Shown piece by piece: positions 5,051 to 5,271 of a DNA stretch of 5,271 bases (the stretch's first letter is position 1; each line of letters begins with the position of its first letter). Origin of the DNA: Oscillospiraceae bacterium. GTDB taxonomy: Bacteria > Bacillota > Clostridia > Oscillospirales > Ruminococcaceae. Under the pieces are notes generated by a model that saw nothing but the letters and a program-made list of their open reading frames with translations, searched no databases and was not told where the DNA came from. The stretch is from NCBI GenBank assembly GCA_003445125.1, contig DLVP01000132.1, positions 1 through 5,271 of the forward strand. The letters run 5' to 3'. The position numbers and the translations under genes were made by a program.

Positions 5051-5080
5051 ATGTCTTTTTATTCTGATATCGAATTTCAC

Positions 5081-5114
5081 TTAAAACTTACCCTCTTTTT
5101 CGGGTAAGTTTTAA
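5081..5114. repeat. Perfect 13-bp inverted repeat
   Basis: TTAAAACTTACCC (5081-5093) and GGGTAAGTTTTAA (5102-5114) are exact complements with an 8-nt T-rich loop. There is no T-run after the stem on the plus strand. It lies just before the -35 of the next gene. It could be an operator, an RNA hairpin, or a terminator for a leftward transcript; none is established. Confidence 0.75.
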
Positions 5115-5123
5115 ATATAAATC

Positions 5124-5152
5124 TTGATAAAAAGTAAATAATATAGTAAAAT
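5124..5152 (+). promoter_or_regulatory. Promoter of the gene at the right edge
   Basis: -35 TTGATA (5124-5129), 17-nt spacer, -10 TAAAAT (5147-5152), in a very AT-rich stretch. Transcription would start near 5159, about 33 nt before the ATG. Confidence 0.65.
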
Positions 5153-5191
5153 AAATACGCAGACAGAGAGCAGCTATAAGGAGGTTTTCAT

Positions 5192-5271
5192 ATGCAGACA
5201 GTTATAAAACGAGACTTTTATCTTCAAAAACTTATAGACAGAAAAGAAAACGGACTTATTAAAATAATTAC
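5192..5271 (+). CDS. Start of a probable AAA_14/DUF4143-type ATPase (cut by window edge)
   Basis: An ATG with a perfect AAGGAGG seven bases upstream opens a frame that runs to the window end (26 full codons). The residues MQTVIKRDFYLQKLIDRKEN followed by GLIKII resemble the N-terminus of bacterial AAA+ ATPases with a C-terminal DUF4143, whose opening is typically IKRD-YL--L---K--GLIK-ITG before the Walker A loop. The Walker A itself lies beyond the window, so this is a family resemblance only. Codon use is strongly AT-rich (AAA, ATA, CTT), unlike the GC-richer genes to the left, which suggests separate acquisition. Confidence 0.6.
   Translation, partial: MQTVIKRDFYLQKLIDRKENGLIKII

Overview
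The window looks like a chromosomal segment of a moderate-GC Clostridia member (Firmicutes), plausibly Oscillospiraceae-like. This rests on the textbook sigma-A promoters, the strong AGGAGG-type ribosome binding sites, the clostridial flavour of MetQ, MetN and Nth, and tRNA genes with encoded CCA ends. The taxonomic call is inference. Most genes lie on the minus strand and are transcribed right to left. The tRNA cluster and the gene at the right edge lie on the plus strand.

Left part (1-1886, minus strand): a methionine-uptake operon. Its own consensus promoter (TTGACA-17-TATACT) is followed by a roughly 200-nt leader. The leader encodes a 36-residue peptide with seven internal Met and three Cys codons, then a perfect 11-bp intrinsic terminator, then a second 23-codon micro-ORF. 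After these come metQ (substrate-binding lipoprotein) and metN (ATPase, cut by the left edge). A segment inside the leader-peptide ORF can pair over 16 positions with the terminator's 5' arm. The layout therefore matches a classical ribosome-mediated attenuator that senses Met (or Cys) supply, with no S-box or T-box visible. The metQ product is a circular permutation of the normal MetQ/NlpA fold: the half that is normally C-terminal comes first, directly after the lipoprotein signal, and the normal N-terminal half comes last.

Middle (1887-4681, minus strand): a gene for a three-repeat S1-domain RNA-binding protein with its own strong terminator, and upstream of it a two-gene unit. That unit is nth (endonuclease III) followed 18 nt later by an ArsP_2/putative-manganese-transporter type membrane protein with a His/Cys-rich loop. 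A hairpin terminator follows it immediately.

Right part (4682-5271, plus strand): a divergent promoter drives tRNA-Val(UAC), tRNA-Asp(GUC) and tRNA-Thr(GGU), closed by a strong terminator. Composition then turns sharply AT-rich. There is a perfect 13-bp inverted repeat, a promoter, and the first 26 codons of a gene whose start resembles AAA_14/DUF4143-type ATPases.

The two most notable items are the Met-rich leader-peptide attenuator and the circularly permuted MetQ that it appears to control.
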